DNA of 64,000 nucleotides, taken from NCBI GenBank assembly GCA_017306415.1, contig JAFKIL010000001.1:248001-312000 (forward strand), read 5' to 3'. The stretch is from Microbacterium sp. (GTDB lineage Bacteria; Actinomycetota; Actinomycetes; Actinomycetales; Microbacteriaceae). Below the pieces are notes generated by a model. It worked only from the letters and a program-made list of their open reading frames with translations. It ran no database searches and was not told the DNA's origin. The position numbers and the translations under genes are program-made. Positions 1 to 8,405 of the stretch are shown piece after piece. Positions within the stretch are counted from its first letter, which is position 1. The number at the start of each line of letters is the position of its first letter.

Positions 1-332
1 CGCACGAAAGCGAGACGCTCCTCGAGGAGCTCTTCGAGCTCGGGGATGCTGCGGCGCTCCAGGAGCATGTCCCAGTGGCTGCGGGGGGCCTTGTCGCCGC
101 TGTGATCGACGGTGACGGTGCCGTCGCCCACGCGGAGCACGGCCTCGGCGCCACACGTGCGGCACTCCCAGGTCTGCGGCGGCTCGGCGTCCGCCGCGAA
201 GGTCAGTGTCGAGTCACGTCCGCAGGACGTGCAGGAGTAGATGTGCTGAACGCGCTCATGGAACACGACGCCCTCTTCGCTCTGTAGGCTCGAGGCGCCG
301 AGTCGGATGCCGCGCAGGCTGCGGTCTGCCAT
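1..332 (-). CDS. rbpA: RNA polymerase-binding protein RbpA (3' end beyond window)
   Basis: Encodes RbpA, the actinobacterial transcription activator that binds RNA polymerase and group I sigma factors and stabilises the open complex. The reading frame starts at ATG (332-330) and runs off the left edge after 110 complete codons, so a short C-terminal piece is missing. Visible signs are the N-terminal ADRSLRGIRLG tail, a zinc-binding-type core with Cys34, Cys37, Cys57 and Cys60, the SHWDMLLERRS segment, and the acidic helix ELEELLEERL that belongs to the sigma-interacting domain. A GAGGA ribosome site lies just upstream. No other family matches this combination. Confidence 0.95.
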   Translation of the reverse strand, partial: MADRSLRGIRLGASSLQSEEGVVFHERVQHIYSCTSCGRDSTLTFAADAEPPQTWECRTCGAEAVLRVGDGTVTVDHSGDKAPRSHWDMLLERRSIPELEELLEERLAFV

Positions 333-357
333 TGTGTGGTCCTCTCGTCGCTGTCAG

Positions 358-363
358 GTATAA
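358..363 (-). promoter_or_regulatory. putative rbpA -10 element
   Basis: TTATAC on the minus strand lies 25 nt before the rbpA start and fits an actinobacterial -10 box. A GAGGA Shine-Dalgarno stands between it and the ATG. No convincing -35 box was seen. The remaining DNA up to the next gene holds no coding sequence. Confidence 0.4.
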
Positions 364-454
364 CGCGGCGACCTGGGCGCATCATCCGAACGAGGCGCGC
401 TGCAAGGGGTTTCACAGCGGATGCACAGCCCTCCCGCGTGGGGGCAGGTCGTGT

Positions 455-1234
455 CTAGGAGCGCTCGGCCGCGATCTCCAGTGCGACGTCTGCGCGGTCG
501 GTGACGAGCCCGTCCACGCCGACGCCGATCAGCCGCCTCATGTCGTCAGGGTCGTTGACGGTCCACACGTGCACCTCGACGTCGTGACGGTGCGCCGCCT
601 CGACGAACCGAGGGGAGACGACCCGCACGCCGCCCTGGCGTTCTGGCACCTGCAGTGCGTCGACCCCCGCCAGCGCACGTCTCACGAGCCGGTCGGAGCG
701 GAGGGCCACGGCCACGAGCAGACGCGCGATCGTCCGAGACCCGGCGGAGGTCGCCGGGCTGCCGCCGGCGGCTCTCGCCGCGTCGAGCGCGGCCCCGCGG
801 CGGGCATCGGAGAAGCTCGTCAAGAGCACGCGCGCCGCGTGTGGAGCCACGATCTCGCCGACGGGAGCGGCGGCGCCCTCGGCCTTGACGTCGAAGTTGA
901 AGTGCAGCGTGGGGAAGGTCTCGAGTGCCTGGGACAGCGTGATCAGACCGCCGCGGTCGGCCATCAGATCCTCGAGCTCGGCGACCGACACCTCGGTCAG
1001 CCGTCGAGGATCCCCGGTCACGCGTGTCAGATCGGCGTCGTGGAAGAGGACGACGACGCCGTCCGAGGTCACGTGGCAGTCGGACTCGACGTAGGTGGCT
1101 CCCGCAGCGTGCGCTGCGGCCACGGCTGCGAACGAGTTCTCGGCGATTCCCAGGGTCGCGGCGTCCGGGGTCACCAGACCGCGATGCGCGAGCACACGCG
1201 GTGTTCCGGTGGCGCAGAACCAGGGGTGCGTCAC
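455..1234 (-). CDS. glycerophosphodiester phosphodiesterase family protein
   Basis: A 259-residue GDPD-family TIM-barrel phosphodiesterase. Family members hydrolyse glycerophosphodiesters to glycerol-3-phosphate and an alcohol. The catalytic pattern is intact: HRG at 17-19, ExD at Glu50/Asp52, and HD at 65-66. The C-terminal VHVWTVND and GVDGLVTDR strands are typical. No signal peptide is visible, so it is probably cytoplasmic and may recycle lipid headgroups. Translation starts at GTG overlapping the stop of the SPFH gene (GTGA), so it is translationally coupled to the nfeD/SPFH operon. Substrate cannot be told from sequence. Confidence 0.9.
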   Translation of the reverse strand: MTHPWFCATGTPRVLAHRGLVTPDAATLGIAENSFAAVAAAHAAGATYVESDCHVTSDGVVVLFHDADLTRVTGDPRRLTEVSVAELEDLMADRGGLITLSQALETFPTLHFNFDVKAEGAAAPVGEIVAPHAARVLLTSFSDARRGAALDAARAAGGSPATSAGSRTIARLLVAVALRSDRLVRRALAGVDALQVPERQGGVRVVSPRFVEAAHRHDVEVHVWTVNDPDDMRRLIGVGVDGLVTDRADVALEIAAERS

Positions 1235-2298
1235 GGAGTGGGGGGTGTGAGCGGCGGCTCCTCCGCTCCGGGATCGACGGGCGCGGGGGATGTCGGGGCT
1301 GCAGCGGGGCGCTGCTTCTCGGCCGACGTCGGCGTGGACGGAGCGAACCGCACAGGCGGGACGTCGTCGACGGCCGTGAGCGGTGCCGCCGGGGTCGCAT
1401 CGGTGTCCTTGCCGACGAAGGCGCCGGAGAGTCCCTTGAGCGCGGAGGTGAACTCGCTCGGGATGATCCAGAGCTTGCTCGAGGCGCTCTCGCTGATCTT
1501 GGGCAGCGTCTGCAGGTACTGGTAGGCGAGGAGCTTGTCGTCGGGGTTTCCCACGTGGATCGCATTGAAGACGGTCTCGATCGCCTTCGCCTCGCCTTCC
1601 GCGCGCAGCACCTGTGCCTGCTTGTCACCTTCGGCCTTCAGGATCTCCGCCTGCCGGCGTCCCTCGGCCTCGAGGATCTGGGACTGCTTCGACCCCTCCG
1701 CGGTGAGGATCACCGCACGGCGATCGCGCTCCGCGCGCATCTGCTTCTCCATGGAGTCCTGGATGCTCACGGGCGGGTCGATCGCCTTCAGCTCGACCCG
1801 CGATACGCGGATGCCCCACTTGCCGGTCGCTTCGTCGAGCACGATGCGCAGCTGGCCGTTGATCTCGTCGCGGCTCGTGAGCGCCTCTTCCAGATTGAGC
1901 CCGCCGACGACGTTTCGGAGCGTCGTGGTCGTCAGCTGCTCGACGGCGCCGAGGTAGTTGGCGATCTCGTAGGTGGCGGCCCGCGCATCCGTGACCTGGA
2001 AGTAGACCACCGTGTCGATGGACACCACCAGGTTGTCCTCGGTGATCACCGGCTGCGGCGGGAAGGAGACGACCTGCTCGCGCATGTCGATCAGGGGGCG
2101 CAGCCGGTCGATGAAGGGGATCAGGAGGTTGAGCCCCGGGGTCAGCGTCTTGTGGTAGCGGCCGAGGCGTTCGACGATGCCGGCCGTGGCCTGCGGGATG
2201 ATGCGGATGGACCGCACGATGATGACGACCACGAGGATGAAGACGGCGAGCGCGAGCAGCCATCCGATCGCCGTGGGGATGATGTTGTCAGACGTCAT
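1231..2298 (-). CDS. SPFH domain membrane protein (stomatin/prohibitin family)
   Basis: A 355-residue SPFH protein of the stomatin/QmcA type. An N-terminal membrane segment (about residues 10-30) is followed by the SPFH domain, including PGLNLLIPFIDR and the VVYFQVTD strand. A long charged helix follows with repeated AEG(S/R/D)K motifs (about 190-240). The Pro-rich, Ala-rich C-terminal tail after about residue 300 looks disordered. Such proteins form large oligomers on the inner membrane and scaffold proteases or lipid domains. It follows an NfeD gene by 18 bp, the classic partner arrangement, and overlaps the GDPD gene by 4 bp. Confidence 0.93.
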   Translation of the reverse strand: MTSDNIIPTAIGWLLALAVFILVVVIIVRSIRIIPQATAGIVERLGRYHKTLTPGLNLLIPFIDRLRPLIDMREQVVSFPPQPVITEDNLVVSIDTVVYFQVTDARAATYEIANYLGAVEQLTTTTLRNVVGGLNLEEALTSRDEINGQLRIVLDEATGKWGIRVSRVELKAIDPPVSIQDSMEKQMRAERDRRAVILTAEGSKQSQILEAEGRRQAEILKAEGDKQAQVLRAEGEAKAIETVFNAIHVGNPDDKLLAYQYLQTLPKISESASSKLWIIPSEFTSALKGLSGAFVGKDTDATPAAPLTAVDDVPPVRFAPSTPTSAEKQRPAAAPTSPAPVDPGAEEPPLTPPTP

Positions 2299-2316
2299 GC
2301 GGGTGCTCCTGAAGTG

Positions 2317-2790
2317 TCACAGCTCGGATACGGAGATGTCGGGGCGTACGAAGGCGGTCGCCCCGTCGATGCGCACCACACGCACGGGGACACCGGGATC
2401 GAGCGAAAGAGGTTCCTCGATGCGCGCCGTCCACGTCTCGCCGTTCGTGAGTTTGACCTGGCCACCCAGCGGCGTGACGGTCATCAGCACCAGACCGCTG
2501 CTCCCGATCAGGGCGGCGACGTTGGTGGGCGTGGGGTCCTCGCCGCGCCGCAGGCGGGCGAGCAGCGGTGGGCGCAGAAGGAAGATGAGGAGCGCCGCGA
2601 CGATCGCCGCGATCACGACTTGCAGCCAGATCGGCGCCCCGAAGAGGTCGGCCACGAGTCCGGCGAGACCGCCGACGGCGAGCATCAGGAACGTGAAGCC
2701 CAGGGTGAGCATCTCGATCACGAGGAAGAGCGCGATCAGCACGATCCACCCGATCCAGGCGAACTGTTCGATTCCCGTGATGAGATTCAC
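2317..2790 (-). CDS. NfeD-like membrane protein
   Basis: A 157-residue NfeD-family protein: about three hydrophobic segments (roughly residues 10-75, with GWIVLIALFLVIEM and LQVVIAAIVAALLIFLL) then a C-terminal OB-fold of about 65 residues ending in the IDGATAFVRP type strand. NfeD proteins work with SPFH proteins in membrane domain organisation. The short, protease-less form is seen here. The start is GTG (2790-2788) with a strong AAGGGAGG site. A TAGGTT box farther upstream is a possible -10. It is the first gene of a three-gene operon with the SPFH and GDPD genes. Confidence 0.9.
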   Translation of the reverse strand: MNLITGIEQFAWIGWIVLIALFLVIEMLTLGFTFLMLAVGGLAGLVADLFGAPIWLQVVIAAIVAALLIFLLRPPLLARLRRGEDPTPTNVAALIGSSGLVLMTVTPLGGQVKLTNGETWTARIEEPLSLDPGVPVRVVRIDGATAFVRPDISVSEL

Positions 2791-2919
2791 GACGCCTCCC
2801 TTGGTGCTTCCGAACCTAGCATGGAGCCCCTGACGCGCCCGGGCCGTTGGTAGGGTCGAGGGGCCGCCCGCGACGGCGTCGGCGGGGCGGCGATCATCCC
2901 AGTAACGTCAGGAGTCCCC

Positions 2920-3684
2920 GTGTCCCAGACCCTCCCGGCCGGTTCGCTGAGCGGCAAGACCGCGCTCGTCACCGGCTCGTCCCGCGGCATCGGCGCGGAC
3001 ACCGTTCGCTACTTCGCGGAGGCGGGCGCGAACGTGGTCGTGAACTATCGGAACAAGGCCCCCCGTGCCGAGAGGCTGGCGGGGCAGCTGAGGGAACTCG
3101 GGGTCGAGGTCCTGGTCGTCGGCGCCGATCTGACTGCTCCGGAGTCCGTGGGTGCGATGTTCGACGAGGTGCGCCGTGCGTTCGGCTCACTGGACATCCT
3201 CGTGCTCAACGCCTCCGGTGGCATGGAGGCGGGGATGGCGGAGGACTACGCCCTGCTGCTGAACCGCGACGCCCAGGTCGGCGTGCTCGATGCCGCGCTT
3301 CCCCTCCTCTCGGACGACGCCCGCGTCGTGTTCGTGACGAGCCATCAAGCGCATTTCATCCGCACCACGCCGACCATGCCGGAGTACGAGCCGGTGGCCC
3401 TGTCCAAGCGGGCCGGTGAAGACGCGCTGCGCGCACGGATTCCGGAGCTGACCGAGAAGGGGGTCGGATTCGTGGTCGTATCGGGCGACATGATCGAGGG
3501 GACGATCACCGCGACGCTGCTGGAGCGGGCGAATCCTGGCGCGATCGCTGCGCGGCGCGAGGGTGCCGGCCGGCTGTACAACGTCTCCGAGTTCGCAGCG
3601 GAGGTGGCGAAGGCGGCGATCGATCCGATCCCGGACGGCAATACGCGTCTCGTGGGCGACACCAGCTCGTTCGGAGGGGAGTGA
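2920..3684 (+). CDS. SDR family oxidoreductase, atypical active site
   Basis: A 254-residue short-chain dehydrogenase/reductase with a clear Rossmann nucleotide site (TGSSRGIG, 18-25) and the NASGG motif at 97-101. Ser141 is in the expected active-site strand. The usual YxxxK is not intact: Lys163 sits in VALSK, so Val159 takes the canonical Tyr place, although Tyr156 is close by. It may therefore use a shifted tyrosine or have a non-catalytic role. Start GTG follows an AGGAG site by 6 nt. The next gene begins 1 nt after the stop, so the two are co-transcribed. Substrate is unknown. Confidence 0.88.
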   Translation: MSQTLPAGSLSGKTALVTGSSRGIGADTVRYFAEAGANVVVNYRNKAPRAERLAGQLRELGVEVLVVGADLTAPESVGAMFDEVRRAFGSLDILVLNASGGMEAGMAEDYALLLNRDAQVGVLDAALPLLSDDARVVFVTSHQAHFIRTTPTMPEYEPVALSKRAGEDALRARIPELTEKGVGFVVVSGDMIEGTITATLLERANPGAIAARREGAGRLYNVSEFAAEVAKAAIDPIPDGNTRLVGDTSSFGGE

Positions 3685-3685
3685 C

Positions 3686-5668
3686 GTGCGCGCGCGTGAC
3701 ATCGAGACCCTCGTGTCCGTCGGTCGTCCGACGATCGCCCCCGACGGCGGCTTCGCGGTGTTCGCGGCATCCCGGCCCGACATCACCGCCAACCGTGCCG
3801 TCGGTCAGCTCTGGCGCGTGGATCTGCCGGACGGGACGCCGCGACGGCTGACCAGGGGAACGGCCGACGCGGCGCCGATCGTGTCTCCGGATGGCTCGCG
3901 GATCGCGTTCGTCCGCGGGGACGCCAAAGGCAAGGGACAGGTGTTCGTGGTCGATGCACACGGCGGAGAGCCGGTCCAGGCCACGGACGCGCCCCTCGGC
4001 ATCGGGGAGTTCTCCTGGTCGCCGGACGGCGCGCGCCTCGCGTTCACCGCCCGTGTCCCGGAGCCGGGGCGGTACGGCATCATCGAGGGTCTCGATTCTT
4101 CGGCGGAGGCTCCGCGCCGTATCACCGGTGTCCGCTGGCACGAGAACGGGGCGGGCTACATCGGTGATCGCCCCTCGCACGTGTTCGTGATCGATGTGCC
4201 CGACATCACGGGCGAGCCGGCGTACGAGCCGGCTCCCGCCCTGCAACCGGAAGGGGTCGAGCCGCCCAAGAAGGTCGTCGTCGCCGCCGACGCGGTGCGG
4301 CTCACGGAGGGTGCGGCGTCCCATTTCGGCGCGGTGTTCTCCGCGGACGGAGCCGAGGTGATCACCGTCGTGGATGAGATCGAACCCGAGCACCGTGACC
4401 TGAGCACTCCCGTGCTCGCGGTGCGCGTGGACGGAGGCGGCTCCCGCGAGCTCGTCTCGCGAGGGGCGCGGCTGTCCGTGCACGAGGTGATCGTCGCGGA
4501 TGACGGCACGGTCGCCGTCCTGGGCGACGACGTCGGCGAGAGCGGAGTGGACTTCGTCGCCCCGCCGACCGCGCTGTGGGTCATCGAGGAGTCCGGGCCG
4601 CGCCGGGTCACCGATCCCGCTCTGCACGATCTCGGCGAGGGGCATCTCACGCCGCTCGGAGACGACTTCCTCGTGCAGGTGCGCGCCCGCGGCCGGAATC
4701 GACTCGTCCGGGTGACGCGCGAGGGTGACATCTCGGAGATCCTCGGCGGTGATGTGGACATCACCGGGCACGCCGCGGCGGGGGAGCGGATCGTGGCCGC
4801 ACTGGCCACGCCGGAGAGCTTCGGTGAGCTCGTCCTCGTCGGTCGCGGACCGCTGACGGACTTCGGGCGGGCCTCGAGGGCCACCGGGATCGTCACGCCG
4901 GCCGAGGTGGAGTTCTCGGGCCGTGACGGGTACCCGGTGCACGGGTGGGTGGCGAAGCCCGCGGGGGAGGGGCCGTTCCCCGTCATCCTGCAGATCCATG
5001 GCGGTCCGTATGCGCAGTACGGCATACATCTGTTCGACGAGACTCAGGTCCTCGTGGATGCGGGGTACGCGGTCGTCTACTGCAATCCACGCGGTGCGGC
5101 AGGGTACGGGCTGGAACACGGACGCAGCATCCGCGGCGCGATGGGAACGGTCGATTTCTCGGACGTGATCGACTTCCTCGATGCCGCGGTGGCCTCGGAT
5201 CCGGCGCTCGACGGCGCTCGCGTCGGTGTGATGGGGGGCTCGTACGGCGGCTACCTGACGGCGTGGGTCATCGCCCACGACCATCGGTTCGCGGGAGCGA
5301 TCGTCGAGCGCGGGTTCCTCGACCCGGTGTCCTTCCAGGGCACGAGCGATATCGGCTCCTTCTTCGGAGACGAATACGTCGGCGTCGACCCCGACGCGAT
5401 GAAGCGCCAGAGCCCGATGGCGTACGTGGGTGAGGTGCGGACTCCGACCCTCGTCATCCACTCCGAGCTGGACTACCGCTGCCCGCTCGAGCAGGCGACC
5501 CGCTACTACTCCGCGCTCAAGCGTCACGGCGTCGACGCGGAGATGCTCGTCTTCCCGGGCGAGAACCACGAGCTCTCGCGCGGGGGTCAGCCTCGGCATC
5601 GTGTGCAGCGCTTCGAGGCGATCCTCGACTGGTGGGCGCGCAAGCTGCCGATCGGCGACACGGCGTGA
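3686..5668 (+). CDS. S9 family peptidase (prolyl oligopeptidase/acylaminoacyl-peptidase type)
   Basis: A 660-residue serine peptidase: an N-terminal seven-bladed beta-propeller with TolB/WD40-like repeats (for example SPDGSRIAFVRGD, WSPDGARLAFTA), then an alpha/beta-hydrolase domain from about residue 415. The triad is intact: Ser519 in GGSYGG, Asp596 in SELDYRCP, His628 in GENHE. Family members cleave short peptides or N-acylated residues in the cytoplasm; no signal peptide is seen. GTG at 3686 is chosen because GGAGGGGAG precedes it and it follows the SDR stop directly; an earlier ATG in frame lies inside the SDR gene. Confidence 0.93.
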   Translation: MRARDIETLVSVGRPTIAPDGGFAVFAASRPDITANRAVGQLWRVDLPDGTPRRLTRGTADAAPIVSPDGSRIAFVRGDAKGKGQVFVVDAHGGEPVQATDAPLGIGEFSWSPDGARLAFTARVPEPGRYGIIEGLDSSAEAPRRITGVRWHENGAGYIGDRPSHVFVIDVPDITGEPAYEPAPALQPEGVEPPKKVVVAADAVRLTEGAASHFGAVFSADGAEVITVVDEIEPEHRDLSTPVLAVRVDGGGSRELVSRGARLSVHEVIVADDGTVAVLGDDVGESGVDFVAPPTALWVIEESGPRRVTDPALHDLGEGHLTPLGDDFLVQVRARGRNRLVRVTREGDISEILGGDVDITGHAAAGERIVAALATPESFGELVLVGRGPLTDFGRASRATGIVTPAEVEFSGRDGYPVHGWVAKPAGEGPFPVILQIHGGPYAQYGIHLFDETQVLVDAGYAVVYCNPRGAAGYGLEHGRSIRGAMGTVDFSDVIDFLDAAVASDPALDGARVGVMGGSYGGYLTAWVIAHDHRFAGAIVERGFLDPVSFQGTSDIGSFFGDEYVGVDPDAMKRQSPMAYVGEVRTPTLVIHSELDYRCPLEQATRYYSALKRHGVDAEMLVFPGENHELSRGGQPRHRVQRFEAILDWWARKLPIGDTA

Positions 5669-6288
5669 GCGCCCCGGCGGGGTGGTACCCCGACCCCAAC
5701 GGTTCGATCCGCTGGTGGGACGGGTATCGCTGGACCGAGACGGTGCAGCCGCCGGCGCCGACGGCGGTGCCCGCGCGCGTGCCCGAGGGCACCGCAACCT
5801 CCACCGTGTGGATCTGGGTCATCGCCCTGCTTCCGCTGATCAGCGGCACGGCCACGATCGCCTACGTGGCGTGGGTGCAGGAGACGATGTTGCGGATGGT
5901 CTCGGCGATGCCGTACGTCGCGTCGTCGCCGGATCGACTCTTCGCTCAGCAGATGACGTTCGCGTTCAGCCCGTGGGTCGTGGGGATGAGTCTCGTGAGC
6001 TGGGGGGTGACCGGCGTCACTATCTGGTTCGCTTACCTCGATCGACGACAACTGTTCCGCCTCGGATATCACAAGGCCTTCCACTGGGCGTGGGCATTCC
6101 TCGGATCGCTCGTGTACATCATCGGCCGGGGAGTGATCGTGCGCCGTCAGACCGGTCGTGGCCTCGCCCCGATGTGGACCGCGATCGCCGTGCAGGCGGT
6201 ACTCCTCATCGCGATGATCGGGTGGATGATCCACTTCATGAGCGTGTTCTTCACGGCGATCTTCCAGATGGCGGACGCCTTCTCCTGA
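5665..6288 (+). CDS. DUF2510 domain membrane protein
   Basis: A 207-residue membrane protein. It begins with the short Trp-rich DUF2510 motif (APAGWYPDP, then RWWDGYRWTE at residues about 3-25), common in actinobacterial membrane proteins. About four hydrophobic segments follow, at roughly residues 45-65, 95-118, 135-155 and 170-205. Start GTG overlaps the stop of the peptidase gene (GTGA), indicating translational coupling. Function is unknown. The operon context with an SDR protein and an S9 peptidase gives no firm hint. Confidence 0.82.
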   Translation: MSAPAGWYPDPNGSIRWWDGYRWTETVQPPAPTAVPARVPEGTATSTVWIWVIALLPLISGTATIAYVAWVQETMLRMVSAMPYVASSPDRLFAQQMTFAFSPWVVGMSLVSWGVTGVTIWFAYLDRRQLFRLGYHKAFHWAWAFLGSLVYIIGRGVIVRRQTGRGLAPMWTAIAVQAVLLIAMIGWMIHFMSVFFTAIFQMADAFS

Positions 6289-6304
6289 CGGGGGAGCGGC
6301 GGTG

Positions 6305-6345
6305 AACGACGAGGCCCCCGGCGTCTGCCGGGGGCCCTCGTCGTT
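6305..6345. terminator. bidirectional hairpin terminator between convergent genes
   Basis: A near-perfect inverted repeat of about 18 bp (AACGACGAGG...CCTCGTCGTT, with a run of C pairing a run of G, 4-nt loop TCTG region) lies between the convergent DUF2510 and HdeD-like genes. One unpaired base interrupts the stem. The symmetry allows it to stop transcription from both sides. Confidence 0.75.
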
Positions 6346-6349
6346 CTGA

Positions 6350-6913
6350 TCAGATGTTGGCAGGGCTGAACGTGAACGCGCGGACGATCTGGACGATGCC
6401 GAGGACGATCAGCGAGATGCCGAGGAAGAGCCAGAGCACCGCCGCCGCCCACAGGGGGGAGAAGAGCACGAAGATCCCCGCGATGATGCTGATGATCGCG
6501 AAGAAGACGGTCCAGCCCTTGGAAGCGGCCTGTCCCAGCGTCGAGAGCGCGACGATGCCTTCGATGATCCACATGATGCCGATGATGATGGCGACGAACG
6601 TCGCGAGGGATGCTGCCGCGATGCCGGGGTGGATGAAGATCAGCACGCCCGCGACGATGAAGAGGAGTCCGAGGACGATGTGCCCTACGCGGGACCAACC
6701 GCCGCGCGTCTTCGAGAAGATCCCGAGTCCGGCGTAGACGAGTCCGCCGACGATCGCGTAGATACCCAGGATGATGGCGACGGCGGCCGCGGCGGCCAAC
6801 GGCTGCCAGACGATCAGCGCGCCGATGATGACGGACAGCACGCCGCCGATTCCGAGTGCGGTGCGGATGCCGTTCACTGCTGCCTTGCCGGCGGGGGATG
6901 CTTCGGTGGTCAT
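6350..6913 (-). CDS. HdeD family (DUF308) membrane protein
   Basis: A 187-residue, very hydrophobic protein with six predicted membrane segments arranged as three similar hairpins. Typical pieces are GVLSVIIGALIVWQPL, HIVLGLLFIVAGVLIFIHP and FVAIIIGIMWIIEGIVAL. This is the pattern of the HdeD/DUF308 family, known for acid-stress roles in enterobacteria; the role in actinobacteria is unclear. ATG at 6913 is preferred over an in-frame upstream ATG because AAAGGGTGAG precedes it. A TCTAAT -10-like box at 6959-6964 lies upstream. Monocistronic, with a shared terminator downstream. Confidence 0.85.
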   Translation of the reverse strand: MTTEASPAGKAAVNGIRTALGIGGVLSVIIGALIVWQPLAAAAAVAIILGIYAIVGGLVYAGLGIFSKTRGGWSRVGHIVLGLLFIVAGVLIFIHPGIAAASLATFVAIIIGIMWIIEGIVALSTLGQAASKGWTVFFAIISIIAGIFVLFSPLWAAAVLWLFLGISLIVLGIVQIVRAFTFSPANI

Positions 6914-7086
6914 GCGGCTCACCCTTTCTGAGAGAGACCTGTGAGTTGCATCCCTCACATTAGACCCACCTGCCCCATTCGTGGACCCGTGGTCGTAACG
7001 TGTCACCGGCGATCGCGGCATCGGGTATCCCGACGCGACGGCGCGTCACGCTAGTCTTGCGCCAGACACCGTCCAGGGAGGTTCGC

Positions 7087-7680
7087 ATGGCCGTCATCTC
7101 GCGTGGATTCGGATCACGTCGCCGCGAAAGCGATGCGAACCTGCCTCCGGGGCAGTACCTCACCACCGACTTCCCGGTGCTCTCGGCAGGACCGACGCCG
7201 CGCATCGACACGGGGGAGTGGTCCTTCTCCATCCGCCCGGAGTCCGGTGCTCCCGTCGCGTGGAACTGGGAGCAGTTCATGGCGCTGCCGTCCGAAGACG
7301 TCTCCACCGACATCCACTGCGTCACCCGGTGGTCGAAGCTCGGCACATCGTGGCGGGGAGTGTCGTTGGACACCCTGTTCGCCGCCGTCACCACCGACTT
7401 CGCCTACGCGATGGTGCACTGCTATGGCGGCTACACGACGAACGTCCCGCTCGCCGACTTGCTCGGTGGCAAGGCGTGGATCGCGTACGAGTTCGGCGGA
7501 TCTCCGCTCGATCCGGAGCATGGCGGCCCCGCTCGCCTCCTGGTTCCCCATCTGTACTTCTGGAAGAGCGCCAAGTGGGTGCGGGGCATCGTGCTGCAGG
7601 AGCGCGACGAGCCGGGATTCTGGGAGCAGAACGGCTATCACCTGCACGGCGACCCGTGGACAGAGGAGCGCTATTGGTGA
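7087..7680 (+). CDS. molybdopterin-dependent oxidoreductase, sulfite oxidase fold
   Basis: A compact 197-residue protein made almost only of the oxidoreductase molybdopterin-binding domain. The Mo-coordinating cysteine is Cys78 in DIHCVTRWS, and HCYGGYTTNVPL and PHLYFWKSAKWV are family signatures. There is no twin-arginine signal and no dimerisation domain, so it should be cytoplasmic. It probably reduces or oxidises a small oxo-substrate, but which one is not evident. ATG at 7087 has AGGGAGG upstream, and TAGTCT at 7052-7057 is a likely -10. The next gene, a flavin reductase, overlaps by 4 bp and is the likely electron partner. Confidence 0.9.
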   Translation: MAVISRGFGSRRRESDANLPPGQYLTTDFPVLSAGPTPRIDTGEWSFSIRPESGAPVAWNWEQFMALPSEDVSTDIHCVTRWSKLGTSWRGVSLDTLFAAVTTDFAYAMVHCYGGYTTNVPLADLLGGKAWIAYEFGGSPLDPEHGGPARLLVPHLYFWKSAKWVRGIVLQERDEPGFWEQNGYHLHGDPWTEERYW

Positions 7681-8405
7681 TCGTGGCCGGATGGCGGACG
7701 GCGACCGTCGATTCCGTCGTCCCCGCCAATCCGCATGCTCGCGTGCTCCGGCTGTCGGTGCCAGGGTGGCCCGGCAACGACCCGGGGCAGCACGTCGACA
7801 TCCGTCTGACGGCCGAAGACGGCTATCAGGCGGTGCGGTCCTACTCGCTGGCCTCGTCCGGTAGCGACGCGTCGATCGAGCTGGCCGTGGACGAGGTGCC
7901 TGATGGCGAGGTCTCGCCCTACCTCGTGCACGACGTGATGGCCGGCGACGAGCTCGAGGTGAAGGGCCCGCTCGGCGGGTACTTCGTGTGGCGGGGCGGT
8001 GACGACCGCCCGGTGCAGCTGATCGCCGGCGGATCCGGGGTCGTGCCGCTCGTCGGCATCGCGCGTGCCCGATTCGGCGCCTCCGAGCGGTCCGCGTCCG
8101 CGTTTCGGATGCTGTACTCCGTCCGGACCGCGGCAGACGCGTTATATCGCGATGAGTTGAGCAGTCTGGCCGCCCAAGGGCTCGATCTCACGTGGGCCTA
8201 CACGCGAGCGGCGCCGGATGGCTGGGACGGCGCCGTGGGCAGGCTGGGTGACGCGTCCATCGCGGCATCCGTGTGGCCGCCCGACCGACGACCCGTGATC
8301 TACGTGTGTGGACCGACAGGGTTCGTCGAACACGTCGCGGACGCCCTGGTGCGGGCCGGGCACGACGCCACCGGCATCAAGACGGAACGATTCGGAGGGT
8401 CCTGA
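7677..8405 (+). CDS. ferredoxin-NADP reductase-type flavoprotein
   Basis: A 242-residue FNR-family reductase: FAD-binding barrel with RSYSLAS (R54-S57 core) and the NAD(P) domain with GGSGVVPL from about residue 118 and CGPTGF at 211-216. It carries no ferredoxin-like [2Fe-2S] domain. It likely moves electrons between NAD(P)H and the molybdenum protein encoded just upstream. The start is GTG overlapping the upstream stop (GTGA), with AGAGGAG at the right distance. The following DUF6510 gene also overlaps by one base, so all three act as one operon. Confidence 0.88.
   Translation: MIVAGWRTATVDSVVPANPHARVLRLSVPGWPGNDPGQHVDIRLTAEDGYQAVRSYSLASSGSDASIELAVDEVPDGEVSPYLVHDVMAGDELEVKGPLGGYFVWRGGDDRPVQLIAGGSGVVPLVGIARARFGASERSASAFRMLYSVRTAADALYRDELSSLAAQGLDLTWAYTRAAPDGWDGAVGRLGDASIAASVWPPDRRPVIYVCGPTGFVEHVADALVRAGHDATGIKTERFGGS

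Noticed and set aside
206..2853. Long plus-strand reading frames opposite rbpA, GDPD, SPFH and NfeD genes
   Set aside because: High-GC shadow frames: Arg/Gly/Ala-rich, no ribosome site, no family features, and fully opposite to recognisable genes.
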